DNA of 64,000 nt from Scatomonas sp963930955 (GTDB taxonomy: Bacteria; Bacillota; Clostridia; Lachnospirales; Lachnospiraceae), in assembly GCA_963930955.1 (NCBI GenBank), contig OZ006967.1, forward strand, positions 930,001 to 994,000, in the 5' to 3' direction. Below are positions 33,100 to 41,643 of the stretch, piece by piece; within the stretch, counting starts at the first letter, position 1; the number at the start of each line of letters is the position of its first letter. The notes below the pieces were generated by a model. The model was not told the DNA's origin. It saw nothing but the letters and a program-made list of their open reading frames with translations, and did no database searches. A program made the translations under genes and the position numbers.

Positions 33100-34026
33100 A
33101 TGCAAAGGAGAAAAAAATACGCCTCTGGTATCCTTTTATTATGCTGTACTCTGATTCTGTCTTTCTTTTCTGGATGTGCCGCTTCTTCCGATGTGGAAAC
33201 AGAGCCGGAAGAGCCTGCATCGTCTGTCTCTTCTGGGGAGATGGAAACGGAGCCTGATACGGGAAGCGCAATGCCTTCCACAGAGGAGGAACAACCCATG
33301 GAGACAGGAATCATTTCGGAGCAGATTTTAGAGGGAGAAACAGGGACGATTCATTACAGCTATTATCTACCAGAAAACTACGATCCACAAAAGGAATATC
33401 CACTGATGATGGCAATGCCCGGCTATGACAGGATGTGGTTTGGGGAGGATTCCTCCGGTTCCAATCTAAGCTGGGACGGCTTTTTATGTTGGACAGAGCG
33501 CCCAGAGGAGATGATTGTTGTCTCTGCCCAGCTCACCGACTGGCACGAAACATCGGCCCGGCAGGCCATTGAGCTGACAGAATACTTTATCGACCATTTT
33601 TCTGTGGACCAAAATCGGGTATATGCGGCAGGTTACTCCGCCGGCGGGGAGACCATGTCCCAGGCAGTGTCCATGCGCCCGGATCTTTATGCAGCCTATC
33701 TGCACGGGGCATCCCAGTGGGATGGGGACTATGCGCCTATCTCGGAAAACGGCGTGGCCGTGTATATCTTTATGGCGGAGCACGATGAGTATTACGGTTC
33801 CGAACGGGCATGGGACGCATACAATAGACTTCGTGATGCCTATATCGAGGCCGGATGGAGCGAAGAACAGATCAGCGAAGTTTTACAAATCCAGACGCCG
33901 GATGACGAATGGTTTGCCCAGCGCGGCATTACCGGAAACTATCATGGAGGTGGAAACGCGGTGTTTGGAGAAGAAGATGTTCTGAACTGGGTTTTGTCTC
34001 ATTCTAAGGAGAGTGATATTTCTTGA
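33100..34026 (+). CDS. Esterase-like lipoprotein (alpha/beta hydrolase)
   Basis: A 308-aa exported hydrolase. The signal peptide ends at lipobox FSGC, then an acidic Ser/Glu linker to about residue 75. The domain resembles the PHB depolymerase/feruloyl esterase group: YYLPENYDPQKEYPLMMAMP, nucleophile elbow AAGYSAGGETM, MAEHDEYYG (acid) and a final GNYHGGGNAVF with the likely His. It is a second extracellular hydrolase in the island. Start at 33100 with AAGGAG upstream. Confidence 0.8.
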   Translation: MQRRKKYASGILLLCCTLILSFFSGCAASSDVETEPEEPASSVSSGEMETEPDTGSAMPSTEEEQPMETGIISEQILEGETGTIHYSYYLPENYDPQKEYPLMMAMPGYDRMWFGEDSSGSNLSWDGFLCWTERPEEMIVVSAQLTDWHETSARQAIELTEYFIDHFSVDQNRVYAAGYSAGGETMSQAVSMRPDLYAAYLHGASQWDGDYAPISENGVAVYIFMAEHDEYYGSERAWDAYNRLRDAYIEAGWSEEQISEVLQIQTPDDEWFAQRGITGNYHGGGNAVFGEEDVLNWVLSHSKESDIS

Positions 34027-34652
34027 AGGTATTGTTGGTAAACGGCAGCCCGCACAGGGAAGGCTGCACGTATACGGCACTGTGCACGGTGTCGGAGGCG
34101 CTGAATCAGAATGGAATTGACACGGATATTTTCTGGATTGGGAATAAACCCCTCTCCGGATGCATCGCCTGCCACAAGTGCAAGAATCTCAACCGCTGTG
34201 TATTCCAGGATACGGTAAACAAATTTCTATCACTGGCGGAGGACTACGATGGCTTTGTGTTTGGCACGCCAGTCCATTGGGCCGGAGCCACCGGCGCAAT
34301 CACTTCCTTTTTGGACCGTGCTTTTTATGCAGACCTGAACGGGGGCGGCGGGCGCTTCTATTTGAAGCCTGCGGCAGCAGTCCTATCAGCCAGGCGGGCC
34401 GGAACGACAGCCACCTGGGATCAGGTCAACAAATATTTTGGTCTGATGCAGATGCCTATTATCACCTCCCACTATTGGAATATGGTGCATGGTACAACGC
34501 CGGAGGAGGTGCTGCAGGATCGGGAAGGGATTTACACCCTACGGACCCTTGGACATAATATGGCTTATTTTCTGAAATGTAAGGAGGTCGGCAGCAAGCT
34601 GGTGCCGCTGCCCCCACTGGAAACGCCGGAACGAACCAATTTCATCCGATAG
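34023..34652 (+). CDS. NADPH-dependent FMN reductase-like flavoprotein
   Basis: A 209-aa flavodoxin-like reductase. MKVLLVNGSPHREGCTYTAL binds FMN phosphate; SGCIACHKCKNLNRCVFQD carries the cysteine motif of iron-sulfur flavoprotein relatives; GTPVHWAGATGAITSFLDRA follows. TTG 34023 overlaps the previous stop (TTGA) with AAGGAG about 13 nt upstream. Cytoplasmic quinone, nitro or flavin reduction is the family activity; the substrate is unknown. Confidence 0.85.
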   Translation: MKVLLVNGSPHREGCTYTALCTVSEALNQNGIDTDIFWIGNKPLSGCIACHKCKNLNRCVFQDTVNKFLSLAEDYDGFVFGTPVHWAGATGAITSFLDRAFYADLNGGGGRFYLKPAAAVLSARRAGTTATWDQVNKYFGLMQMPIITSHYWNMVHGTTPEEVLQDREGIYTLRTLGHNMAYFLKCKEVGSKLVPLPPLETPERTNFIR

Positions 34653-34682
34653 AACAAAATTGGAGAACAGGAGGCCACACAA

Positions 34683-35366
34683 ATGAAGCCCAAAATGATT
34701 GTAAAAATCACAGTGGATCTTGGCATGACCATCTTTCTGATGCTGCTTATGGCCTTTGAACTGATCGGCAGAACGGCCCATGAGTGGATCGGGGCCGGGA
34801 TGTTCGTGCTGTTTATCCTTCACCACATCCTAAATAGAAAATGGACGGGTAATCTGCTCCATGGACGGTATACTCCCTATCGCGTATTACAGACGGTGAG
34901 CGCTGGCCTGGTTTTCCTTGCGATGATAGGGCTTATGGTCAGCGCAGTGCTGATCTCCCGCGAAGTATTCACATTTCTGCCGATCCGCAGCGGTCGCAGC
35001 TTGGGCAGGATGCTTCACATGATTTGCTCTTATTGGGGATTTCTCCTGTTCTCCTTTCATCTGGGCATTCATTGGAATATGATTATGGCAATGGCAAGAC
35101 AGTTGCGCGGGAAGCCATCAAAACTGAGAGTACGTCTTAGCCGTGTGGCGGGGGTTCTGATTGCAGCCTATGGCGTGTATGCACTGATCCATCGGGATAT
35201 TCCAGTCTACCTATTTTTGCAGACGCCATTTGTGTTTTTTAATTCTGATGAGCCAATTATTTTTTTCTATGGCGATTATATTGCCATCATGGGATTAATG
35301 ATCGGGGTAGGATATTATTTTTCTAAATTGTTAATGCGGCTCATAAAAAGAAGATGTGATAGGTAA
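34683..35366 (+). CDS. DUF4405-type membrane cytochrome-like protein
   Basis: A 227-aa protein with four or five transmembrane helices. Paired histidines on helices (TAHEWIGAGMFVLFILHHIL, then MLHMICSYWGFLLFSFHLGI and H in the following segment) match the DUF4405 pattern related to membrane cytochrome b subunits. It may pass electrons across the membrane to the lipoprotein flavodoxin or FMN proteins of the island, by inference. RBS GGAG lies 12 nt upstream. Confidence 0.78.
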   Translation: MKPKMIVKITVDLGMTIFLMLLMAFELIGRTAHEWIGAGMFVLFILHHILNRKWTGNLLHGRYTPYRVLQTVSAGLVFLAMIGLMVSAVLISREVFTFLPIRSGRSLGRMLHMICSYWGFLLFSFHLGIHWNMIMAMARQLRGKPSKLRVRLSRVAGVLIAAYGVYALIHRDIPVYLFLQTPFVFFNSDEPIIFFYGDYIAIMGLMIGVGYYFSKLLMRLIKRRCDR

Positions 35367-35373
35367 TGGACAG

Positions 35374-35408
35374 GGGAAGAAAACAATGTCGTTTTCTTCT
35401 TTTTTGTT
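35374..35408 (+). terminator. Terminator of the third redox operon
   Basis: Stem GAAGAAAAC/GTTTTCTTC with a 6-nt loop and a run of T (TTTTTTGTTC). A group II intron-like 5' end starts right after it. Confidence 0.85.
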
Positions 35409-35410
35409 CA

Positions 35411-35475
35411 GTGCGTCCAGCAAAGCTGGACCACACTAGCCGGTGCAAGTCCGGTCACAGTAATCGCCAGTGAGC
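35411..35475 (+). ncRNA. Group II intron 5' remnant (class C-like position)
   Basis: Begins GTGCGTCCAGC with a hairpin to GCTGGAC, then GCCGGTGCAAGTCCGGTC, a pattern typical of domain I of bacterial group II introns. It lies directly behind a Rho-independent terminator, the preferred target of bacterial class C introns. No reverse transcriptase or domain V follows, so it is a truncated relic. The rest of the gap to 35700 holds small stems and the palindrome at 35557-35581 but no gene. Confidence 0.45.
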
Positions 35476-35556
35476 TGAGCGTTTCTTTCTTTTGGAATAA
35501 GGGCAGCTTATGGGCTTTGCCTTTCGGCATAGCCTAATTATGCTATAGGCCGTCTA

Positions 35557-35581
35557 GTTAGGGTACAAATTGTACCCTAAC
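35557..35581. promoter_or_regulatory. Perfect 12-bp palindrome
   Basis: Arms GTTAGGGTACAA (35557-35568) and TTGTACCCTAAC (35570-35581) around one A. Too symmetrical for chance and without a T run, so it looks like a protein-binding operator. The nearest gene is the HTH protein at 35701 on the other strand. Confidence 0.5.
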
Positions 35582-35700
35582 CGCCATGATTGCTTTTGGC
35601 GGATGAGCGCTGGAACCTGGCGGGGCATGGCCCACCAGATTCTACCACTACATTTCACTTATGCGCATGCCCAGTACTCTGTTGCTCGTAGCGGGGTGAT

Positions 35701-36081
35701 TCATTTTTGCCGAATTGGCACATTTCTCCGTCGCAAAATTCTCCCGATTGTGGTATAATGGCAACCATAGATTCTAGCGATGTCTGACATCGACATGCCG
35801 CTAAGGTACATGTTTTCCACTGCGGCTTTGTCAGCTTCGGAGAGAATCGTTTGTTTTACATTAATTTTATTAACAAATTTAGTTCCGCTGGGGTAGGGAT
35901 ATTTGCGATCAGATTTGTCAACAGGTAGCTCACCCCTGTCAATCCGTTCTAATATTGAGGCGCGGCAGGTCAAAGCAGCCTTGACTTTTTTTAAGTTTAG
36001 TGTTGTTAAGGGCACTTCCTCGTCCTTTTCCGACGGGGATTTTTTAAGACTCTTTATACAGAATCGATGGTCTTGGGGCAT
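35701..36081 (-). CDS. Small HTH protein, recombinase-like DNA-binding end
   Basis: Up to 126 aa. The C-terminal ~45 residues (ILSEADKAAVENMYLSGMSM, then DIARIYGCHYTTIGRILRRR) form a resolvase/Hin-type HTH; the N-terminal half is basic and unfamiliar. A GTG at 36015 with AAGGACGAGG upstream may be the real start, giving 104 aa. It could be a relic of a recombinase or a free regulator. It is divergent from rho. Confidence 0.5.
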   Translation of the reverse strand: MPQDHRFCIKSLKKSPSEKDEEVPLTTLNLKKVKAALTCRASILERIDRGELPVDKSDRKYPYPSGTKFVNKINVKQTILSEADKAAVENMYLSGMSMSDIARIYGCHYTTIGRILRRRNVPIRQK

Positions 36082-36103
36082 TGTCCGGGGCCGGAAAAAA
36101 CAG

Positions 36104-36132
36104 TTGAGTTTTAAAACGCGATTTGCTATACT
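36104..36132 (+). promoter_or_regulatory. rho promoter
   Basis: TTGAGT (36104-36109), 17-bp spacer, TATACT (36127-36132). It opens a leader of nearly 190 nt before the rho start. The leader begins with a GGTACC/GGTACC dyad (36146-36161 region) followed by AAATTTCTTTTAA. Leader-mediated autoregulation is common for rho, but no specific element was identified. Confidence 0.6.
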
Positions 36133-36322
36133 ATATCTAGCATGGTACCTTTGGGTACCAAATTTCTTTTAATACAGATTTCAGTTTCTTTCCTGTCTAT
36201 TTGCCCTTATCAACCAGAAATTCCCATTTTTTATTTCATAGTTGAATCAGCGGCGTCAGCCTTAAGGCGGCCCAGGCAGATAGGAAAAATTAGGTTTCAG
36301 ACAAATTTTTATAGAAAGGTTA

Positions 36323-37699
36323 ATGAGCATGCGTGAAAAATATGAATCTCTGCCTTTAAGCGAATTGCGCCAGGTGGCAAAAGCAAGGGGGCTGAAGGGT
36401 ATTTCTACTCTCCGTAAGGAAGAACTGGTCAACCGTATGGTAGAAGAGGACGAAAAACAGAAAAACAGCGACCGGGAAGAAGGAACCTCTGCGGACCGGG
36501 GCGGACAGAAGCATGAGCGGAAATATGAGCACGGGGACGACCACCCCAAGGCAGATTTTCAGGCCCTGGACAGCGGCCAGGAGGTCAGCGGGATCCTGGA
36601 AGTTCTGGCGGACGGCTATGGGTTTATCCGTTCGGACAATTTCCTGCCGGGAGAGAACGATGTTTATGTATCCCCCTCCCAGATCCGCCGGTTCGGTTTG
36701 AAGACGGGGGATATCCTTCGGGGAAACACCCGGATCAAATCTCAGAATGAGAAGTTTTCGGCGCTGTTGTACGTAAAAAGCATCAATGGCATGTCTCCTT
36801 CGGAGAGTTCCAGGCGCTGCAATTTTGAAGATATGACCCCTGTTTTTCCCAATGAAAGGATTTATCTGGAACGGCCCGGCGGAAGCCTTGCCATGCGGAT
36901 TGTGGATCTGGTAAGTCCCATCGGAAAAGGACAGAGGGGAATGATCGTTTCTCCTCCTAAAGCAGGAAAGACTACTCTGCTGAAGGATGCGGCAAAGTCC
37001 ATTCTGCGGAACAATCCGGAAATGCACTTGATTATTCTGCTGATCGACGAACGTCCGGAGGAAGTAACAGATATCAAAGAAACCGTGCAGGGTCCCAATG
37101 TGGAGGTGATTTACTCTACCTTTGATGAACTGCCGGAACATCATAAACGGGTTTCGGAGATGGTTATCGAGAGGGCGAAACGTCTGGTGGAAAACAAACG
37201 GGATGTGGTTATTTTTATCGACAGTATCACCCGTCTGGCCCGGGCCTACAACCAGGTGGTGCCTCCAAGCGGAAGAACTTTGTCCGGAGGTCTGGACCCG
37301 GCCGCCCTGCATATGCCCAAGCGGTTTTTCGGAGCCGCCCGGAATATGAGAGAGGGCGGAAGTCTGACAATCCTGGCTACGGCACTGGTGGATACCGGCA
37401 GTAAAATGGACGATGTGGTTTATGAAGAATTTAAAGGAACCGGCAACATGGAATTGGTGCTGGATCGAAAACTTCAGGAGCGCAGGGTATTTCCGGCAAT
37501 TGATATTATAAAATCCGGAACCCGCAGGGAGGATCTGCTGCTGACAGAAGAAGAGCAGGAGGCAGTGAATTCCATGCGGAAGGCACTGAATGGAATGAAG
37601 GCCGAAGAGGCTGTGGAGAATATTCTCAATATGTTTGCTCACACAAAAAATAATAAAGAATTGGTGCAGATGGTCCGGAAACAGAGATTTAGTCTGTAA
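36323..37699 (+). CDS. rho: Transcription termination factor Rho
   Basis: A 458-aa hexameric RNA helicase. Rho_N (SELRQVAKARGLKGISTLRK), a charged insertion of about 35 residues at 45-80, an RNA-binding cold-shock domain (GILEVLADGYGFIRS...DVYVSPSQIRRFGL), then the ATPase with Walker A SPPKAGKTT and Walker B VVIFIDSI, and the Q/R loops GRTLSGGLDPAALHMPKRFF. The acidic/basic insertion is typical of Clostridia Rho. Start ATG 36323 follows GAAAGGTTA; a second ATG is 6 nt on. Confidence 0.97.
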   Translation: MSMREKYESLPLSELRQVAKARGLKGISTLRKEELVNRMVEEDEKQKNSDREEGTSADRGGQKHERKYEHGDDHPKADFQALDSGQEVSGILEVLADGYGFIRSDNFLPGENDVYVSPSQIRRFGLKTGDILRGNTRIKSQNEKFSALLYVKSINGMSPSESSRRCNFEDMTPVFPNERIYLERPGGSLAMRIVDLVSPIGKGQRGMIVSPPKAGKTTLLKDAAKSILRNNPEMHLIILLIDERPEEVTDIKETVQGPNVEVIYSTFDELPEHHKRVSEMVIERAKRLVENKRDVVIFIDSITRLARAYNQVVPPSGRTLSGGLDPAALHMPKRFFGAARNMREGGSLTILATALVDTGSKMDDVVYEEFKGTGNMELVLDRKLQERRVFPAIDIIKSGTRREDLLLTEEEQEAVNSMRKALNGMKAEEAVENILNMFAHTKNNKELVQMVRKQRFSL

Positions 37700-37765
37700 C
37701 CATGAAAACGCGCCGGTCTGCAGTTTGTTTCTGTATGCCGGCGCTTTTTGCTTCCGGGAGGAGTC

Positions 37766-38005
37766 ATGGAAGAACGAATATTGATCACATTTTTTACCAC
37801 AACCCAGGCGATGCGCATGGAAGACTGCTGCAGAAGAGAGGGATGCAGGGGAAGACTGATTCCGGTTCCCGGGAAAATTTCCGCAGGGTGCGGTGTAGGG
37901 TGGATGGCAGAAAAAAAGGAGAAGGAAAAGCTGCTGGCCTTTATGAAAGATCAGGGGCTTGCGTGGCAGGCGGTGTATGAAATCACTGGGATTTTGAAAA
38001 GGTAG
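37766..38005 (+). CDS. DUF3343 protein (selenium-cluster small protein)
   Basis: A 79-aa protein starting MEERILITFFTTTQAMRMED with a DUF3343 signature including CCRREGC, PVPGKISAGCG and MKDQGLAW. DUF3343 is a putative Se/S carrier encoded in selD-yedF clusters, which is exactly its position here. RBS GGGAGGAG is 2 nt before ATG. The two conserved cysteines could hold a persulfide or selenopersulfide; this is inference from family context. Confidence 0.8.
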   Translation: MEERILITFFTTTQAMRMEDCCRREGCRGRLIPVPGKISAGCGVGWMAEKKEKEKLLAFMKDQGLAWQAVYEITGILKR

Positions 38006-38015
38006 AGGGATTTCT

Positions 38016-39041
38016 ATGGAAAAGAATTATAAAATATTTTGTCAGGGAGGCGGGTGCACTGCCAAGCTGGGGCCTGCAGCCTTGAAACGGGTATTGGAAA
38101 AATTGCCCCGGATGGAAAATGAGAAGCTGCTGGTGGGGTACAGTCACGGGGATGACGGGGCGGTCTACCGGCTTTCCGAAGACCTGGCGGTTATCCATAC
38201 GCTGGATTTTTTTCCGCCGGTGGTGGAGGATCCCTATTTGTTCGGACAGATTGCCGCAGCCAATGCCCTCAGCGATATTTATGCCATGGGAGGAGATGTG
38301 ACGACTGCGCTGAATATCGTATGCTTTCCGGAAACGATGGATCTGAATGTTCTGGGGGAGATCCTCGCCGGCGGCAGCGAGAAAGTACAGGAGTCCGGCG
38401 GTGTGCTGGCCGGAGGCCATTCGATTGCCGACGAGGGGATCAAATACGGATTGTCCGTGTGCGGAACGGTTTCTCCACAAAAGATGTTCCAGAACAATAC
38501 CTGCCGGGAAGGAGATGTTCTTCTGCTGACGAAACCCCTGGGGGTAGGGATTGTCTGTGCGGCCAGCCGCCTGCAGGCGGCTTCCGGGGAAGCCTTTGAT
38601 CTGGCTGTTGCATCCATGCGGACCCTGAACCGGAAAGCCTCCGAAATCCTGCGAAAGTACCAGGTGCATGCCTGTACGGATGTGACAGGATTCGGCCTTC
38701 TGGGGCATCTGGGAGAGATGATAGAGGAGAATTATACGGCGGTGCTGGATCTGGAAAAGATTCCTTATATTCCCCAGTGTGAGGAGTATGCAGAAGAATT
38801 TTATCTGACGGCCGCAGGCCAGAGAAACCGCAATCACATGCAGGAGCAGGTAGACTTTGGAGACGCCCCTTTTTATGCGGAGGAACTGTTTTTTGATCCC
38901 CAGACCTCCGGAGGACTGCTGGCAAGCTTGGCTCCCGAGGACGGGAAAACGGCACTGGGAGAGATCGCAAAACTGGGGCTGCCCTGCGGGATTATAGGAA
39001 AAATTGAAAAAAGAAAAGAAAAAGGTATTTATGTGAGGTGA
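38016..39041 (+). CDS. selD: Selenide, water dikinase
   Basis: A 341-aa enzyme making selenophosphate from selenide and ATP. The active-site loop QGGGCTAKLG has Cys14 where some homologues use selenocysteine. It is followed by HTLDFFPPVVEDPYLFGQIA, AANALSDIYAMGGD, CTDVTGFGLLGHLGEM and FDPQTSGGLL. Full length. It overlaps the next gene region by a few bases. In this cluster it supplies Se for the molybdenum hydroxylase cofactor. Confidence 0.96.
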   Translation: MEKNYKIFCQGGGCTAKLGPAALKRVLEKLPRMENEKLLVGYSHGDDGAVYRLSEDLAVIHTLDFFPPVVEDPYLFGQIAAANALSDIYAMGGDVTTALNIVCFPETMDLNVLGEILAGGSEKVQESGGVLAGGHSIADEGIKYGLSVCGTVSPQKMFQNNTCREGDVLLLTKPLGVGIVCAASRLQAASGEAFDLAVASMRTLNRKASEILRKYQVHACTDVTGFGLLGHLGEMIEENYTAVLDLEKIPYIPQCEEYAEEFYLTAAGQRNRNHMQEQVDFGDAPFYAEELFFDPQTSGGLLASLAPEDGKTALGEIAKLGLPCGIIGKIEKRKEKGIYVR

Positions 39042-39046
39042 AAGAA

Positions 39047-39670
39047 ATGATCTTTTTAGATGAACGGGGAAAGGTCTGCCCGCTTCCTGTGGTGGAGACC
39101 AAAAAGGCTCTGGAGTCCGCCCGGGCCGGAGAAACGGCGGAGGTGGTGGTAGACAACGAGATCGCGGTGCAGAATCTGCGGAAGCTGGCAGATCACAGAG
39201 GCTGGAATTTTCAGTGGAAAAAACAGGGAGAAGGGGAATATACGGTTAGAATTACCAGGGCCCCTGGCGGGCAGCCATCGGTTCCGGAAACAGAAATCCC
39301 GGAATGTCTGGACTGCAGCCGAGAAGGGATCCGCAAAGGGCTGGTGGCGGTGATCTCCGCCGGAACCATGGGACAGGGAGAGGAACAGCTGGGGAAGATT
39401 CTTATGAAATCCTTTTTGTTTGCCCTGACGCAGCAGGAGAATCTTCCGGAAACCCTGCTCCTCTATAACGGAGGCGCTTTTCTTTCCTGTGAAGGATCCG
39501 AATCCCTGGAGGATTTGAAAAAGCTGGAGGAACAGGGGGTGGAGATCCTGACCTGCGGCACCTGTCTGGATTTTTACGGCCTGAAAGAGAAGCTGGCTGT
39601 AGGAGGAGTTTCCAACATGTATGAGATCGTGGAAAAACAGTGCCGGGCCCTTGCCATTCTCCGGCCATAA
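39047..39670 (+). CDS. yedF: YedF, sulfurtransferase-like selenium metabolism protein
   Basis: A 207-aa two-domain protein. N-terminal TusA/SirA domain with the CPxP motif (KVCPLPVVETKKAL, Cys11). The C-terminal DsrE-like domain has VAVISAGTMGQGEEQLGKIL and TCGTCLDFYGLKEKL with two cysteines. It is proposed to carry Se or S. ATG 39047 has GAGGTG 5-10 nt upstream; a GTG at 39038 overlapping selD is the alternative. Confidence 0.92.
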   Translation: MIFLDERGKVCPLPVVETKKALESARAGETAEVVVDNEIAVQNLRKLADHRGWNFQWKKQGEGEYTVRITRAPGGQPSVPETEIPECLDCSREGIRKGLVAVISAGTMGQGEEQLGKILMKSFLFALTQQENLPETLLLYNGGAFLSCEGSESLEDLKKLEEQGVEILTCGTCLDFYGLKEKLAVGGVSNMYEIVEKQCRALAILRP

Positions 39671-39679
39671 GGAGCGGTT

Positions 39680-40510
39680 ATGGAAAGAAAGGAACAATTG
39701 ATTCTGGTGCGGGGCGGCGGGGATATTGCCAGCGGAACCATCTATAAATTGCTGCAATGCGGTTATCCGGTGCTGGTGCTGGAAACAGAGCGACCTTCTG
39801 CCATTCGCAGATGCGCAGCTTTTTCGGAAGCAGTCTATGACGGGGTCAGCCAGGTGGAGGATCGAATCTGCCGCCTGGCCGGAAATTTTCGGGAAGCAAA
39901 AAAAATTATGGACAGAGGGGAAGCAGCTATGCTGGTGGATCCGGAGTGCCGTGTGCTGAAGGAAGCAAGGCCGTTTGCCCTAGTAGACGCTATCCTGGCC
40001 AAGAAAAATCTGGGAACCAGCAGGGCAATGGCGCAAAGGACCATTGCCCTGGGGCCTGGGTTTCAGGCGGGAAAAGACGTGGATCTGGTGATCGAAACCA
40101 TGAGAGGACACCGGCTGGGGCGAGTGATCCGGGAAGGCTCTGCCCTGCCGGATACCGGCGTACCAGGACTGATCCAGGGATACGGATCGGAGCGGGTGAT
40201 TCACGCGCCGGCAGACGGACGGATCGAAAATCTGGCAAAGATCGGAGATCCGGTAAAAAAAGGAGAGCCGATCGCCAGAATTTTTGGAGGAACAGGCCAG
40301 ATCACAGAAGTCCCCGCTACACTGGACGGTTTGCTGCGGGGATTGATCCGGAATGATTATCCCGTGACCCGGGGGCTGAAAATTGCGGATATTGATCCCC
40401 GTATGAAAGAATATGATAACTGTTTTACTATTTCCGATAAGGCCCGCTGTATTGCCGGAGGAGTTTTGGAAGGGATTCTGTTTCTGGAAACCAGGAGGGC
40501 GGAAGAATGA
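39680..40510 (+). CDS. yqeB: YqeB, selenium-dependent molybdenum hydroxylase maturation
   Basis: A 276-aa protein of the EF2563 family: LILVRGGGDIASGTIYKLLQ, CGYPVLVLETERPSAIRR, ALGPGFQAGKDVDLVIETMR, then a lipoyl-like swivel (VIHAPADGRIENLAKIGDPV). It occurs only with Se-dependent xanthine-type hydroxylases. Overlaps the next ORF by 4 nt. The exact reaction is not established; it is a marker of the Se-cofactor trait. Confidence 0.93.
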   Translation: MERKEQLILVRGGGDIASGTIYKLLQCGYPVLVLETERPSAIRRCAAFSEAVYDGVSQVEDRICRLAGNFREAKKIMDRGEAAMLVDPECRVLKEARPFALVDAILAKKNLGTSRAMAQRTIALGPGFQAGKDVDLVIETMRGHRLGRVIREGSALPDTGVPGLIQGYGSERVIHAPADGRIENLAKIGDPVKKGEPIARIFGGTGQITEVPATLDGLLRGLIRNDYPVTRGLKIADIDPRMKEYDNCFTISDKARCIAGGVLEGILFLETRRAEE

Positions 40511-41643
40511 TCTATCTGGACAGCGCGGCTACCAGCCTTTACCGGCCTCCGGAAGTGGCGGAGGCAGTAATCCGTGCTATGGAGACTATGGGAAATTCCG
40601 GGAGAGGCGCCCATGAACCATCCTTGCGGACAGCTAGAGCTGTTTACCGGACCCGGAGCCTGCTGGATCAATTGTTTCATGGAGATGGCCCGGAGCAGGT
40701 TGCGTTTACAGCGAATTCCACGGAGAGCCTGAATCTGGCGGCAAAAGGGCTGCTGAGGCCGGGAGATACGGCGGTAACTACGGTTCTGGAGCACAACAGT
40801 GTCCTGCGGCCTCTCTATGAAATGGAGCAGAAGGGCGTGAAGCTGAAGTGGATCGGCTGTGACAGCCGGGGGGTTTTGGACTACGCCTCCATGGAGAAAG
40901 CGATTACGCCAGACGTACGGGCGGTATTCTGTACCCATGCGTCCAACGTAACGGGAAATCCGGTGGATATCGGAAGGATCGGGGAACGCTGCCGGAAGAT
41001 GGGAGTGCTTTTCTGTGTGGATGCTTCCCAGACAGCCGGGCGTTTTGACATTCATATGAAACGGGACTGCATGGATGTACTGTGCTTTACCGGCCACAAA
41101 AGCCTGCTGGGGCCTCAGGGTACCGGAGGAATCTGTATCCGGAAAGGAGTATCCCTGCGGCCCCTGGTTACCGGCGGAAGCGGGATCCGCACCTTTGACC
41201 ATCAGCATCCCCAGGTGATGCCGGAAGCCCTGGAAGCAGGAACTTTGAACGGGCACGGGATCGCCGGGCTGGAGGCGGGGCTTCGCTATATTCTGGAAAA
41301 AGGGCCGGGGAACCTTCTGGATCGGGAGCGGAAGCTGGCGGAGCTGTTCCTGAAATTGACAGAGGATATTCCGGGCATTCATTTTTACGGAGATCTTCAG
41401 GAGCCAAACCGGGCACCGATTCTGTCTTTAAATCTGGGAGATCGCGACTCCGCCGAAATCAGCGGCCGGCTGGCTCTGGATTATGAGATTTATACCAGAA
41501 GCGGCGGGCACTGCGCGCCTTTGCTGCACCGGGCCCTGGGTACAAAGCAGCAGGGAATGGTGCGGTTCAGCTTTTCTCACTATAATACGGAACAGGAGAT
41601 CCGGGAGGCGGCAGAAGCACTCCGGGAGATTGCTATGTCATGA
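40507..41643 (+). CDS. Class V aminotransferase (cysteine desulfurase/selenocysteine lyase-like)
   Basis: A 378-aa PLP enzyme. IYLDSAATSLYRPPEVAEAV at the start, NSTESLNLAAKGLL, VDASQTAGRFDI, PLP lysine in FTGHKSLLGPQGTGG, and mobile Cys loop in YTRSGGHCAPLLH. It would release S or Se from cysteine or selenocysteine, fitting delivery to SelD or to the Mo cofactor. It is overlapped on both sides (4 nt), so it is an integral part of the operon. Confidence 0.92.
   Translation: MIYLDSAATSLYRPPEVAEAVIRAMETMGNSGRGAHEPSLRTARAVYRTRSLLDQLFHGDGPEQVAFTANSTESLNLAAKGLLRPGDTAVTTVLEHNSVLRPLYEMEQKGVKLKWIGCDSRGVLDYASMEKAITPDVRAVFCTHASNVTGNPVDIGRIGERCRKMGVLFCVDASQTAGRFDIHMKRDCMDVLCFTGHKSLLGPQGTGGICIRKGVSLRPLVTGGSGIRTFDHQHPQVMPEALEAGTLNGHGIAGLEAGLRYILEKGPGNLLDRERKLAELFLKLTEDIPGIHFYGDLQEPNRAPILSLNLGDRDSAEISGRLALDYEIYTRSGGHCAPLLHRALGTKQQGMVRFSFSHYNTEQEIREAAEALREIAMS

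Noticed and set aside
35411..35475. Cobalamin-type riboswitch
   Set aside because: The GGTGCAAGTCCGG hairpin is reminiscent, but the B12 box is absent and no cobalamin gene follows; the terminator-adjacent position fits a group II intron remnant better.
36356..37642. 428-codon minus-strand frame opposite rho
   Set aside because: Shadow of rho; composition is His/Cys/Gln-rich nonsense with no family pattern.
38016..39041. Selenocysteine in SelD
   Set aside because: The active-site codon encodes cysteine; there is no in-frame UGA.
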